DNA from: Emcibacteraceae bacterium
GTDB taxonomy: Bacteria; Pseudomonadota; Alphaproteobacteria; Sphingomonadales; Emcibacteraceae
Length of the DNA: 64,000 nt
Reading direction: 5' to 3'
Assembly: GCA_041396985.1 (NCBI GenBank)
Contig: JAWKXO010000004.1
Span: forward strand, 186,001-250,000
The notes beneath the pieces were generated by a model. It was not told the DNA's origin, did no database searches, and saw only the letters and a list, made by a program, of their open reading frames with translations. The translations under genes and the position numbers were made by a program. This document shows positions 51,983 to 60,289 of this stretch, in pieces; position 1 is the stretch's first letter, and each line of letters starts with the position of its first letter.

Positions 51983-53340
51983 ATATATTCTCGCGCCGCA
52001 ACCGACCCCCGTACCTCGGCACATATCCGATGGAAAAAATAAGGCGCGTAGATAGTCCCACCACCCTTATCATAGAAAACGAAGTTAAACGTGTTCCCCG
52101 CCGGGCGGACGGCTTTATCCGGGCCGATCACGGTGACTTCGGTGAACAGCAAAAACAGGCCCGCATCCGAACCGGGTCGTCAACGACTAAAGGGGCAAAG
52201 GTTCCCTTAAACGGCGCCTTCGGTGATAATATCAGAAGCTTTATCCCGCTTCAGGACGGGGACGTTGCCGCCAAAAAAGCGCCCATCCCGGATGATCCGG
52301 AACTGATTGCCAATAATATGAAATCGCTTGCCTATTTCCTGGATGCCGATGTGGTCGGTATCTGCGAAGCAAAAGACTATTGCTGGTATTCCCATGATCG
52401 GGACGGAAAAGAAATTAAGGCCCGCCATAAATACGCCATCGTTATTCTGATTGATCAGGGATTTTATACCAATGATGCCTCAACCGGCGATGACTGGATC
52501 AGCGGATCACAAAGCTACCGCGCCTATCTGCGCGGCGCGGAAATCGGCAATATCATGGCCGCTTATATCAGGAACCTGGGCTATGAGGCGCGTAATCACA
52601 CGGCTATGGATAGTGAAGTTCTGCATCTACCGCTCATTCTGCTTGCCGGTCTGGGGGAGCTAAGCCGCATTGGTGAAGTGGTGATTAACCCTTTTATCGG
52701 ACCACGGTTTAAATCGGTGGTGGTGACCACCAATATTCCCCTTAAAACCGATAAACCCATTGATTTCGGCTTACAGGATTTTTGCAGCAAATGCCAGAAA
52801 TGCGCCCGTGAATGCCCTGTCGGGGCAATCCCTTACGGTGATAAAATAATGTATAACGGCTATGAAACTTGGAAACCGGATGTGCCAAACTGCACCAGTT
52901 ACCGGGTTTCTAACCCGAAAGGTGCCGGCTGCGGCAGATGTATGAAAACCTGCCCTTGGAACAATGAAGGGATACTGGCTTATCGCATCGCCACCTGGAT
53001 AGCGATAAAAATCCCGTTCATGCGCAAATTTCTGGCTCGGCTTGATGATTTTGTCGGCAACGGCAATCAGAATAAAACCCACCGCTGGTGGTTTGATCTT
53101 GATAATGATAATGGCAAAATTGTCATTCCCAAAGCCACCAATGAAAAGGGTATTCATCCGGATAAAAAGCGACCTAAAAACCACCGGATATCCTATTATA
53201 CGGTGGATAGTTTACCAAAGTTTGATGAAAAAGGGGCATGGCCCTTTGACCGTAAACGCGGATGGGCGTTGAAAGACAAACTGGAAACACCGGATGAGGC
53301 ACGAAAAAGGGCAGAAAAAACAAGTAACAGGCCATCTTGA
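51979..53340 (+). CDS. Reductive-dehalogenase-like (RdhA) corrinoid/iron-sulfur protein
   Basis: A 453-residue protein with the RdhA/QueG type C-terminal region. Two 4Fe-4S sites are formed by Cys269, 272, 275, 279 (DFCSKCQKCARECP) and Cys305, 318, 321, 325 (CGRCMKTCPW). Before them is the corrinoid-domain signature: LAGLGELSRIG near 222-232, PRFKSVVVTTNIPLKTDKP near 242-260 and DFGLQDFC. There is no Tat signal and no anchor gene (RdhB), unlike respiratory enzymes; this fits the cytoplasmic catabolic type seen in aerobes. Those are about 700 residues with a fused flavin/ferredoxin reductase, which is absent here, so a separate electron donor is needed. Operon with ligAB and hpaB. It could instead perform another reductive step. 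Confidence 0.82.
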   Translation: MNIFSRRNRPPYLGTYPMEKIRRVDSPTTLIIENEVKRVPRRADGFIRADHGDFGEQQKQARIRTGSSTTKGAKVPLNGAFGDNIRSFIPLQDGDVAAKKAPIPDDPELIANNMKSLAYFLDADVVGICEAKDYCWYSHDRDGKEIKARHKYAIVILIDQGFYTNDASTGDDWISGSQSYRAYLRGAEIGNIMAAYIRNLGYEARNHTAMDSEVLHLPLILLAGLGELSRIGEVVINPFIGPRFKSVVVTTNIPLKTDKPIDFGLQDFCSKCQKCARECPVGAIPYGDKIMYNGYETWKPDVPNCTSYRVSNPKGAGCGRCMKTCPWNNEGILAYRIATWIAIKIPFMRKFLARLDDFVGNGNQNKTHRWWFDLDNDNGKIVIPKATNEKGIHPDKKRPKNHRISYYTVDSLPKFDEKGAWPFDRKRGWALKDKLETPDEARKRAEKTSNRPS

Positions 53341-53421
53341 ATTAGCTGGATAAAACTCTAAACTGCTCTTAATATAACAGAATAATAATAAGCATAATTT
53401 GATTACTCAGGGGAGGAAAAT

Positions 53422-54753
53422 TTGAGTTTAGAAAATGTGCAGGAAAAAGAACAGAAGTCGCTCACCTATGCCTGGTTTGTCGCCATTCTGCTTATGCTGG
53501 GATATACACTTTCCTTTCTTGACCGGGAAATTCTCTCCCTTCTCATTAATCCGATCAAGGTAAAATTTGGCCTTACCGATTTTCAGGTAAGTCTGCTGAT
53601 GGGCCCCGCTTTTGCAATTTTTTATACTGTTATGGGCGTCCCCCTTGGCTGGGCGGCAGACCGTTATAACCGGACCCGCCTTATAGCTGCCGGTATGACC
53701 CTCTGGAGCGTTATGACAGGTTTTTGCGGCCTTTCGGCAAATTTCTTGCAGATATTCCTGGCCCGGATCGGAATCGGGGTTGGCGAAGCCGTGCTAACGC
53801 CGAGTGCGGTTTCACTGCTTTCCGATTATTTCCCAAAAAATAAACTGCCCTTCGCCATGAGCATTTATTCCATGGGCCTTTTTATCGGTGGCGGTATGGC
53901 CCTGATCGGTGGTGGCGCTGTACTCACCGCACTGGACGGGGTGACATGGACTATTCCTTTATTCGGGACACTGGAATTCTGGCAGATCGGCTTTCTGATT
54001 GCCGGAATGCCCGGCGTTTTACTGGCCATCATTATTTTTATGGTCAGGGAACCCAAAAGAAAGGAAATGGCAACGGACTTAAGCGGCGCTGAGCAAAAAG
54101 CCTCCTTTGCTGTCGCCTTTGATTATATGTGGCGTCATAAAAAACTGTTTCTTTGTCTTTTTATCGGCGGTTCCATGGTCGCCATTTTACAGTATCAGTC
54201 GCTCTGGTACCCCGAACATTTAATGCGCGCCTTTGACTGGGACAGGGCCCAGGCCGGGAAAGTCGCCGGTTACCCGACCGTGCTTGGCGGTATTGCCGGG
54301 CTGCTGCTGGGCGGACAATATATGAGCGTTCAAAGCAAAATGGGCCGGAAGGACGTTGCCGTAAAGCTCGCTTTCTTCAGCGCTGTCGGTATCGGCATTC
54401 CCGCAGTACTGATGCCGATTATTCCATCAGTCATGTTTAAAATTATCGGCATTTCCATCGTTAAATTCTTCGTCGCCATGCCGCTGATTGCCGGCACCAC
54501 CGCGATTAGAATGGCCGTGCCCAACCAGATGCGCGGACAGTTCACCGCCATGTATTTTGTTTTTGTCGGGCTGATCGGGGCAACGCTTGGGCCGGTGATG
54601 CCGGGCTATATCACCACATTTATTTTCAATGAAAATACGGAGATGCTCAATTATTCACTATCCATTTCGGCGGCCCTTACCATTCCGTTCAGCACCATAC
54701 TTCTCTGGATCAGCTGGGGCGAATATAAAAAGCATGTCTATAAAGACGATTGA
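53422..54753 (+). CDS. MFS transporter (spinster-like), first of tandem pair
   Basis: A 443-residue 12-helix major facilitator. The start is TTG, supported by GGGGAGG 7 bases upstream. Signatures are SFLDREILSLLINPIK near 29, GWAADRYNRTRLIAAG near 78 (MFS loop 2-3 motif) and GEAVLTPSAVSLLSDYFP near 122. It likely imports the aromatic substrate handled by the upstream operon, 81 bases away. The second copy 18 bases downstream is highly similar along the whole length. Confidence 0.87.
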   Translation: MSLENVQEKEQKSLTYAWFVAILLMLGYTLSFLDREILSLLINPIKVKFGLTDFQVSLLMGPAFAIFYTVMGVPLGWAADRYNRTRLIAAGMTLWSVMTGFCGLSANFLQIFLARIGIGVGEAVLTPSAVSLLSDYFPKNKLPFAMSIYSMGLFIGGGMALIGGGAVLTALDGVTWTIPLFGTLEFWQIGFLIAGMPGVLLAIIIFMVREPKRKEMATDLSGAEQKASFAVAFDYMWRHKKLFLCLFIGGSMVAILQYQSLWYPEHLMRAFDWDRAQAGKVAGYPTVLGGIAGLLLGGQYMSVQSKMGRKDVAVKLAFFSAVGIGIPAVLMPIIPSVMFKIIGISIVKFFVAMPLIAGTTAIRMAVPNQMRGQFTAMYFVFVGLIGATLGPVMPGYITTFIFNENTEMLNYSLSISAALTIPFSTILLWISWGEYKKHVYKDD

Positions 54754-54771
54754 TAAGAGGGAGAAAATTAG

Positions 54772-56118
54772 GTGAGTGAATTAAAACCACTAGCAAGCGT
54801 TGAAGAAAAGCTGGACCACAGCATTACCTATGCCTGGATCATAACGGCGATGTTAATGCTATGCTATACATTTTCGATGCTGGATAGGGAAATTATCTCG
54901 CTGCTGGTTGATCCGATCAAAGCAAAGTTTCAGGTTACGGATTTTGAAGTCGGCCTGCTGATGGGGCCGGCGTTTGGCATTTTTTATACGGTGATGGGAA
55001 TTCCGCTTGGCTGGGCGGCGGATCGCTATAACCGAAAAAACCTGATCACTTTTGGTATTACCCTCTGGAGCTTCATGACCGCCTTTTGCGGCCTTGCCGG
55101 AAGCTTCGTTCAGCTTTTTATCAACCGGATCGGCGTTGGCGTTGGCGAAGCCACCCTGACCCCGAGCGCCTCTTCGCTGCTTGGGGACCTCTTTCCAAAA
55201 GATAAACTGCCGCTTGCCACCAGTGTCTATTCACTTGGTGTATTCATGGGTTCCGCCCTTGCCATGATCGGCGGCGGTATCCTGCTTTCCCATATCAAGG
55301 GCGTGACCGTCACATGGCCGATTGTCGGCACCCTTGAATACTGGCAGCTTACCTTTGTTATTGTCGGGCTGCCCGGTCTGATTCTGGCGCTTATTGTTTA
55401 CCAGATTGTTGAACCCAAAAGGCGCGAACTCGCCCTGGACGCGACAGGAAAAGTGGAAAAAGTATCTATGGTGAGTGCCTTTTACTATCTGCTTGACCAT
55501 AAAAAACTGTTCCTCAATTTCTTCCTCGGTGGCTCCATCATTGCCACGATCGGTTATCATTCCGCGTGGTATCCGTCGCTCTTTATGCGCACATGGGGCT
55601 GGACCGAACAGGAAGCGGCTTTTGCCACCGGTTTTCCGTCCCTGATCGGCGGCACAACCGGGCTGATCCTCGCCGGGATAATCATGAGCGAAATGGTCAA
55701 AAAAGGCACAAAGGATGCCGCCCTAAAAATCGCCTTTATCTCCGCGCTTGGTATCGGCATACCTGCAGTCACCATGCCACTGATGCCATCAGGGATGCTG
55801 GCGGTTGTTATCATGATTTTTGCCAAACTGTTTGTCGGTATTCCGCTGATCACTGGCATTGCCATGATCCGCATGTCGGCCCCGAACCAGATGCGCGGAC
55901 AGTTCACCGCCCTCTATTTCGTTTTTGTCGGTGTGATCTCAACCAGCCTGGGCCCGGTCATTCCCGGCTTTTTCACCACTTATATATTTAATGAAGATGT
56001 CGCCATGACAAGATATTCCCTTGCCATTGCCGCCGGGGTTGTGGTGCCGATTGGCGCCACTCTGATCTGGCTTGGCTGGCAGGAATATAAAAAGGTTGTC
56101 TATACGAGGGAAGATTAA
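54772..56118 (+). CDS. MFS transporter (spinster-like), second of tandem pair
   Basis: A 448-residue paralogue of the preceding gene, with GTG start after GAGGGAGAA. The same landmarks occur: SMLDREIISLLVDPIK, GWAADRYNRKNLITFG, GEATLTPSASSLLGDLFP and near the end NQMRGQFTALYFVFVGV. Divergence lies mainly in the loops and helices 5-7, so the two may carry related but distinct substrates (for example halogenated and non-halogenated forms), or work together. No terminator is visible after it. Confidence 0.87.
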   Translation: MSELKPLASVEEKLDHSITYAWIITAMLMLCYTFSMLDREIISLLVDPIKAKFQVTDFEVGLLMGPAFGIFYTVMGIPLGWAADRYNRKNLITFGITLWSFMTAFCGLAGSFVQLFINRIGVGVGEATLTPSASSLLGDLFPKDKLPLATSVYSLGVFMGSALAMIGGGILLSHIKGVTVTWPIVGTLEYWQLTFVIVGLPGLILALIVYQIVEPKRRELALDATGKVEKVSMVSAFYYLLDHKKLFLNFFLGGSIIATIGYHSAWYPSLFMRTWGWTEQEAAFATGFPSLIGGTTGLILAGIIMSEMVKKGTKDAALKIAFISALGIGIPAVTMPLMPSGMLAVVIMIFAKLFVGIPLITGIAMIRMSAPNQMRGQFTALYFVFVGVISTSLGPVIPGFFTTYIFNEDVAMTRYSLAIAAGVVVPIGATLIWLGWQEYKKVVYTRED

Positions 56119-56155
56119 CTTCCCCCGCTAAGCATATAAAATTAAAAGAATAAGT

Positions 56156-57244
56156 TTATTTTTTTGTGTCCGGCAGTATGGTGTCGAGCACAATATCTTT
56201 GACCGCGCCGCTGCTGACCCGGTAGCGGTTCATGAACACAATCACCGCGCGGTCCATATCAACAAACCGTTCGAAATAGGCAACAAAGCCCGCGACCTGA
56301 CCGCTGTGGCTGGTGGTGTTAAGCCCGCGGTCTTTTCCAACGCGCCAGCCCAGCGCATAACCGGTTTCGGTGCCGTCCGGCAGCACACCGGAAGTCCACA
56401 TTATTTTTTTGGAAGCTTCAGAAAGGAGCCTGGTGCCATGTAGCGCCGCATCCCATTTCGCCATATCCGCGGCGGAGGAAAGCAGCCCCCCTGCCCCAAG
56501 GGTTGATGTGGTCTCGGTCGCGTTTCTATTGATCAGCTCCCCCCGTTTATTGACCCAGTATCCTTCAGCGCGGCCTTTGATAATTGCTTCCGGGTCGGCA
56601 AAGCGTGTCTGTGTCATGCCAAGCGGCTCAAAAATACGTTTTTTTAAGACTTCGCCTAGCGGCATATGATCAACCTGCTCGACAACCATACTGGCCAGAT
56701 AATATCCGGTGTTGGAATAATACCAGCCCGTCCCGGGGGCAAAATCCATCGGCCGGCCATTGGCAATTTTAATCACGTCCTGCGGGGTCAGCCGAAGGCG
56801 GTAAACATCATATGTATAAATTTCCTCATAATCGGGAATGCCGGATGTGTGGTTGAGCAACTGCTTAACCGTGACCCCGAGCCAGTCTGTCGGCAGGTCG
56901 GCCAGATATTTTGATATCGGATCATCAAGGCTTAATTTGCCTTCCTCCACCTGCATCATGGCGGCGGCGGACACAAATTCCTTGCTGATGGAACCGATCT
57001 CAAACACATGATCTTCCGCCACATCCACATCCAGTTCGACATTGGATTTGCCGTAGGTGCGAACGAATTCAAGCTTGCCGTCTTTGGCCACCGCCACCAG
57101 GGCGCCCGGCACATTATTATCCGCCATATAACCCCTGATCCGCTCATCCATTTTTTGAAGCTCGGCTTCCGATGGCTTCACATACTGGGCATAGGCCGCT
57201 GTCGAACTAATAAGGACCAATAAGGCCGCTAATATGGATTTCAT
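56156..57244 (-). CDS. Exported serine hydrolase, class C beta-lactamase/esterase family
   Basis: A 362-residue exported protein. The ATG at 57244 is chosen, as GGGAGGAAG precedes it and a signal peptide follows at once (MKSILAALLVLISSTAAYAQ). Catalytic motifs: Ser-x-x-Lys in GSISKEF near 75-81, Tyr-x-Asn in YYSNTGYY near 163-170 and HSGQVAG near 315 in place of the Lys-Thr-Gly box. This set is typical of the broad beta-lactamase/transpeptidase-like family (esterases, DD-peptidases), so resistance to antibiotics should not be assumed. It converges with the MFS operon. Confidence 0.88.
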   Translation of the reverse strand: MKSILAALLVLISSTAAYAQYVKPSEAELQKMDERIRGYMADNNVPGALVAVAKDGKLEFVRTYGKSNVELDVDVAEDHVFEIGSISKEFVSAAAMMQVEEGKLSLDDPISKYLADLPTDWLGVTVKQLLNHTSGIPDYEEIYTYDVYRLRLTPQDVIKIANGRPMDFAPGTGWYYSNTGYYLASMVVEQVDHMPLGEVLKKRIFEPLGMTQTRFADPEAIIKGRAEGYWVNKRGELINRNATETTSTLGAGGLLSSAADMAKWDAALHGTRLLSEASKKIMWTSGVLPDGTETGYALGWRVGKDRGLNTTSHSGQVAGFVAYFERFVDMDRAVIVFMNRYRVSSGAVKDIVLDTILPDTKK

Positions 57245-57408
57245 GACTTCCTCCCGAATTTTTATGATCCGGTCAAACTTAACAGGCTTTAAAATGCAAT
57301 CCAAATAATTTAATGAGGAAATTTAGCGGCAACACCACCTTGGACAAAAAATAAAAAACCATCTATAGTTTAAGTGGTAAACATCCGGAAAATCAAATTG
57401 GGGGAATT

Positions 57409-57489
57409 ATGACAAATCAATTTACGCAGTCTTCTTTGATTATTCCTTTGATCATTTCAAAATTTCAAGGAAAGGTCGAATTACCATGA
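57409..57489 (+). CDS. Small 26-residue ORF coupled to the following membrane-protein gene
   Basis: ATG at 57409 preceded by GGGGGAATT, a better ribosome site than that of the next gene; TGA at 57487-57489 overlaps the next ATG (57486) as ATGA. The predicted peptide is MTNQFTQSSLIIPLIISKFQ plus GKVELP. Its use may be as a leader that delivers ribosomes to the downstream gene. No family is recognised. Confidence 0.4.
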   Translation: MTNQFTQSSLIIPLIISKFQGKVELP

Positions 57490-58376
57490 TGATGCTTGTC
57501 GGCATGGGGATAATGATAGGGTGGTTTTTAGTTAGCCTGTTTATTGTCAATTTTTTTTATAAAAATGCTGCGATCCGTGGTTGGATTAACGATCCGCTTG
57601 AGAGGCCTGTCCTAAGAAAATTTATAATATTGGCGCTTGCATCATTGCCGATAGCACCCGATATTTTACTTCATTATTACCAGAAAATGACATTGCCTTT
57701 TGTATGTGATAATCAAGGTGGATATCAACCAAATAGTCCTGTTAAATTAACATCAATAATAAATTGGGAAGATCCTTACGAGTATCTTGTTTTGCCCAAC
57801 GTAGAATTTACCGAGTGGGAGCGAGTAGAAGGTGGGCGAAAAGGTAATTCAGAATGGAATCAGGGATTTCCACCAGATAAATACCGATTTAGATATTTCC
57901 CCAGCGGGTCTGAGGAATGTATCGAGCTATCCTATTTACATCGGAATCTTGATAGTCACATTGAGGCTCTTAGATTGAAGTATAGCGAAAATGGTTACCC
58001 ATTAAAGCCAGTTACAGATGAATGCATAGGCGTTGAATATATAGATGAGTTTAGTGCCATATACCAAATTAGGGGTGGTGGCTTTTTTCGCGGTGGAAAT
58101 ATTAAATCTGTTGAAGATTCAGGGTTTGGATATTCTATCGAAAAGAATAGCCGGCAGTTAGTAAACCCAAATTCGAACGCAATCGTTCGTAGTTTTAATG
58201 TTATTTACGCTAAGTCACCGATGCCTTTTTTCAGTCTATTTTCGCCAAGTTCGGCACTTTCTATAGGCTGTAAAGGATTGTTCAAAGATAGACAAATTGA
58301 TGTATACGCGACAGGGATGTCGCGGACTTTAGCAGAAGAATACGGTTTTTTTGATTTTAGTGAAGATAATAATTAA
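57486..58376 (+). CDS. Membrane-anchored hypothetical protein
   Basis: A 296-residue protein with two N-terminal hydrophobic segments (about 2-26 and 44-60) and a soluble domain of about 220 residues. No named family is recognised. The soluble part has Cys75, Cys in SGSEECIELSY, CIGVEYIDEF and IGCKGLFKDRQI, which might pair in the periplasm. Codon use is AT-richer than the neighbours, suggesting an acquired gene. It overlaps the 26-residue ORF and is convergent with the GST gene. Confidence 0.6.
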   Translation: MMMLVGMGIMIGWFLVSLFIVNFFYKNAAIRGWINDPLERPVLRKFIILALASLPIAPDILLHYYQKMTLPFVCDNQGGYQPNSPVKLTSIINWEDPYEYLVLPNVEFTEWERVEGGRKGNSEWNQGFPPDKYRFRYFPSGSEECIELSYLHRNLDSHIEALRLKYSENGYPLKPVTDECIGVEYIDEFSAIYQIRGGGFFRGGNIKSVEDSGFGYSIEKNSRQLVNPNSNAIVRSFNVIYAKSPMPFFSLFSPSSALSIGCKGLFKDRQIDVYATGMSRTLAEEYGFFDFSEDNN

Positions 58377-58432
58377 TAAACGGACCAATTAATCAATAGT
58401 CTCAAAATAAAACTATTTCTTCCCCTACCTCT

Positions 58433-59104
58433 TTATTTCTGCACCATTTTAAATATTTGTTTGGCGCGTTCGTCGTCATCAAGCGGTTTTTCCTCCTCCG
58501 GTGGGATGTTGACGCCGCGCTGGCAAGCGGGCCGCGCATTCATCTGATCCATCCAGCGCTTAAGATTATCAAGTCCGTCAACCGACATGCCGCCCCATTC
58601 ATAACTTCTGATCCAGCACCAGTTGGCGATATCAGCGATCGAATAATCATCGCACAGCCATTTCCGCCCCTCTAAGTGGGTATCAATCACTTCAAACAGC
58701 CGCCGGCTTTCGTTTTGGTAACGGTCAATGGCCGGCTGATATTTTTCCGGGAAATAGCGGTAAAACACATTGGCCTGCCCCATCATCGGGCCGATGCCGC
58801 CCATCTGAAACATCAGCCACTGGATAACCCGGCTGCGTGCCTTGGTTTCGTTTGGTAACAGCAGACCATATTTATCAGCCAGGTAAATCATGATGGCGCC
58901 GCTTTCAAACACGGCGAAATCGTCATTTTCCCGGTCAACTATCGCCGGTATGCGGCCGTTGGGGTTGATTTTTAAAAACCAGTCCTGTTTCTGTTCATTT
59001 TCCATCAGCTTCAGGTGGTGGACCGTATAGGGCACCCCGAGTTCTTCCAGCATGACGGAGATTTTATAGCCGTTCGGCGTTCTGGCCGTATAAAGATCAA
59101 TCAT
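58433..59104 (-). CDS. Glutathione S-transferase, Nu-class / YfcG-like
   Basis: A 223-residue GST. The thioredoxin-like domain (1-80) has TPNGYKISVMLEELGVPY, with Thr/Asn rather than Tyr at the active site as in YfcG/Ure2p-type enzymes, and the cis-Pro/ESGAI segment (NPNGRIPAIVDREN...FESGAIMIYLADKYG). The helical domain follows with WLMFQMGGIGPMMGQANVFYRY near 90-112. Such enzymes have disulfide-reductase or peroxidase activity, and some dechlorinate aromatics. It is not adjacent to the catabolic operon, so such a link is only possible. Confidence 0.9.
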   Translation of the reverse strand: MIDLYTARTPNGYKISVMLEELGVPYTVHHLKLMENEQKQDWFLKINPNGRIPAIVDRENDDFAVFESGAIMIYLADKYGLLLPNETKARSRVIQWLMFQMGGIGPMMGQANVFYRYFPEKYQPAIDRYQNESRRLFEVIDTHLEGRKWLCDDYSIADIANWCWIRSYEWGGMSVDGLDNLKRWMDQMNARPACQRGVNIPPEEEKPLDDDERAKQIFKMVQK

Positions 59105-59155
59105 TGTGATACCCTTTTATTTAATTTTTCGAATAATTTAACAGGCTTTCCTGCC

Positions 59156-60289
59156 TTAATCCAGTGTCTGTTTATAGCGCAGCATGGCGAAGACGCCGAC
59201 CACAACCATAATGACCAGAAGCGGCCAGAAGGAGGCAAAAAGGTCGGCACTTCCCGCCCCTTTCAGCATAATGCCGCGCATCAGCCGCATGAAGTGGGTC
59301 GCGGGCAGGCACTGACCGATCATCTGCGCCCAGCGCGGCATGCCAAGAAACGGAAACAGAAAACCGGACAGGAGTATTTGCGGCAGCAGCATAAAAAAGG
59401 TCATCTGCAGCGCCTGCATCTGGGTTTCTGCAACGGAGGAAAAGAAAAACCCGATCATCAGATTAACAATGATATAAAGGGTCACGGCCATAAAAAGCGT
59501 GCTGAAATTGCCGCTCATGGGAATATCAAAAATAAATTCGGAAGCGAGCAGCACAATAAGTGTCTGGATATAACCGATAATCACATAAGGCGCGACCTTG
59601 CCGACCATCATTTCCATCGGCTTGATCGGCATCGCCAGCAGGTTTTCCATGGTGCCACGCTCTTTTTCGCGGGTGATGGCCACCGCCGTGATCATGGTCA
59701 TGGTCATGGCGATGATAATGCCGAGCAGCCCGGGAATAATGTTATATTGGGTGATCCCCGCCGGGTTATAGCGTTTATGCAGCACCACATCGACCGCCGG
59801 AGGCTTATCGGCAAGATCGGAAAGCCCCCCTTGCAGGTCCCGTTTTAAACCGAGGCTGACAATTTCCCTCATGGAATTAACGGCACCGGAGGAGGCCGAC
59901 GGGTCGGTCGCATCGGCCACCAGCAAAATTTGCGGTCTTTCCCCACGCACCAGATCGCGGGCGAAATTTTCAGGGATCATCAGGATAAAATTGACCTTGC
60001 CCTCTCGGATCAGGTTTTCGGCGTCCTCATCCGTTTTGGGATGATCGGTAATATTCATGAATGTTGAATTTTCCGCCGCCTTGATAATGGAACGCGACAT
60101 GGCCGACTGGTCCCGGTCAATAAGCGCCGTCGGCAAATGGCGCGGGTCAGAATTGATGGCAAAACCAAACAGGATTAGCTGCATGATCGGCACACCGATC
60201 ATCATGGCAAAGGTCATGCGGTCGCGCCGCATTTGCACAAATTCTTTGAGGAGGACCGCTTTAACACGGGCAAAGGACAAGGATCTCAT
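59156..60289 (-). CDS. ABC-2 type transporter permease (YbhR/YhhJ-like)
   Basis: A 377-residue permease. It has an N-terminal helix (about 24-45), a large extracytoplasmic domain (about 45-175) and five C-terminal hydrophobic segments (about 180-205, 225-250, 258-285, 292-310, 348-368) as in DrrB/YhhJ. LLAMPIKPMEMMVGKVAPY near 215 is the conserved coupling segment. Its start overlaps the ATPase stop by 4 bases. In E. coli, ybhGFSR exports drugs such as cefoperazone and chloramphenicol; only one permease gene is found here, so it may work as a homodimer. Confidence 0.88.
   Translation of the reverse strand: MRSLSFARVKAVLLKEFVQMRRDRMTFAMMIGVPIMQLILFGFAINSDPRHLPTALIDRDQSAMSRSIIKAAENSTFMNITDHPKTDEDAENLIREGKVNFILMIPENFARDLVRGERPQILLVADATDPSASSGAVNSMREIVSLGLKRDLQGGLSDLADKPPAVDVVLHKRYNPAGITQYNIIPGLLGIIIAMTMTMITAVAITREKERGTMENLLAMPIKPMEMMVGKVAPYVIIGYIQTLIVLLASEFIFDIPMSGNFSTLFMAVTLYIIVNLMIGFFFSSVAETQMQALQMTFFMLLPQILLSGFLFPFLGMPRWAQMIGQCLPATHFMRLMRGIMLKGAGSADLFASFWPLLVIMVVVGVFAMLRYKQTLD

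Noticed and set aside
56156..57244. Antibiotic resistance call for the serine hydrolase
   Set aside because: The Ser-x-x-Lys / Tyr-x-Asn / His-x-Gly set is shared by esterases and peptidases of the family; nothing specific to AmpC is seen.
56156..57304. Longer start for the beta-lactamase-like protein
   Set aside because: The extra 20 residues would bury the signal peptide; GGGAGGAAG directly precedes the ATG at 57244.
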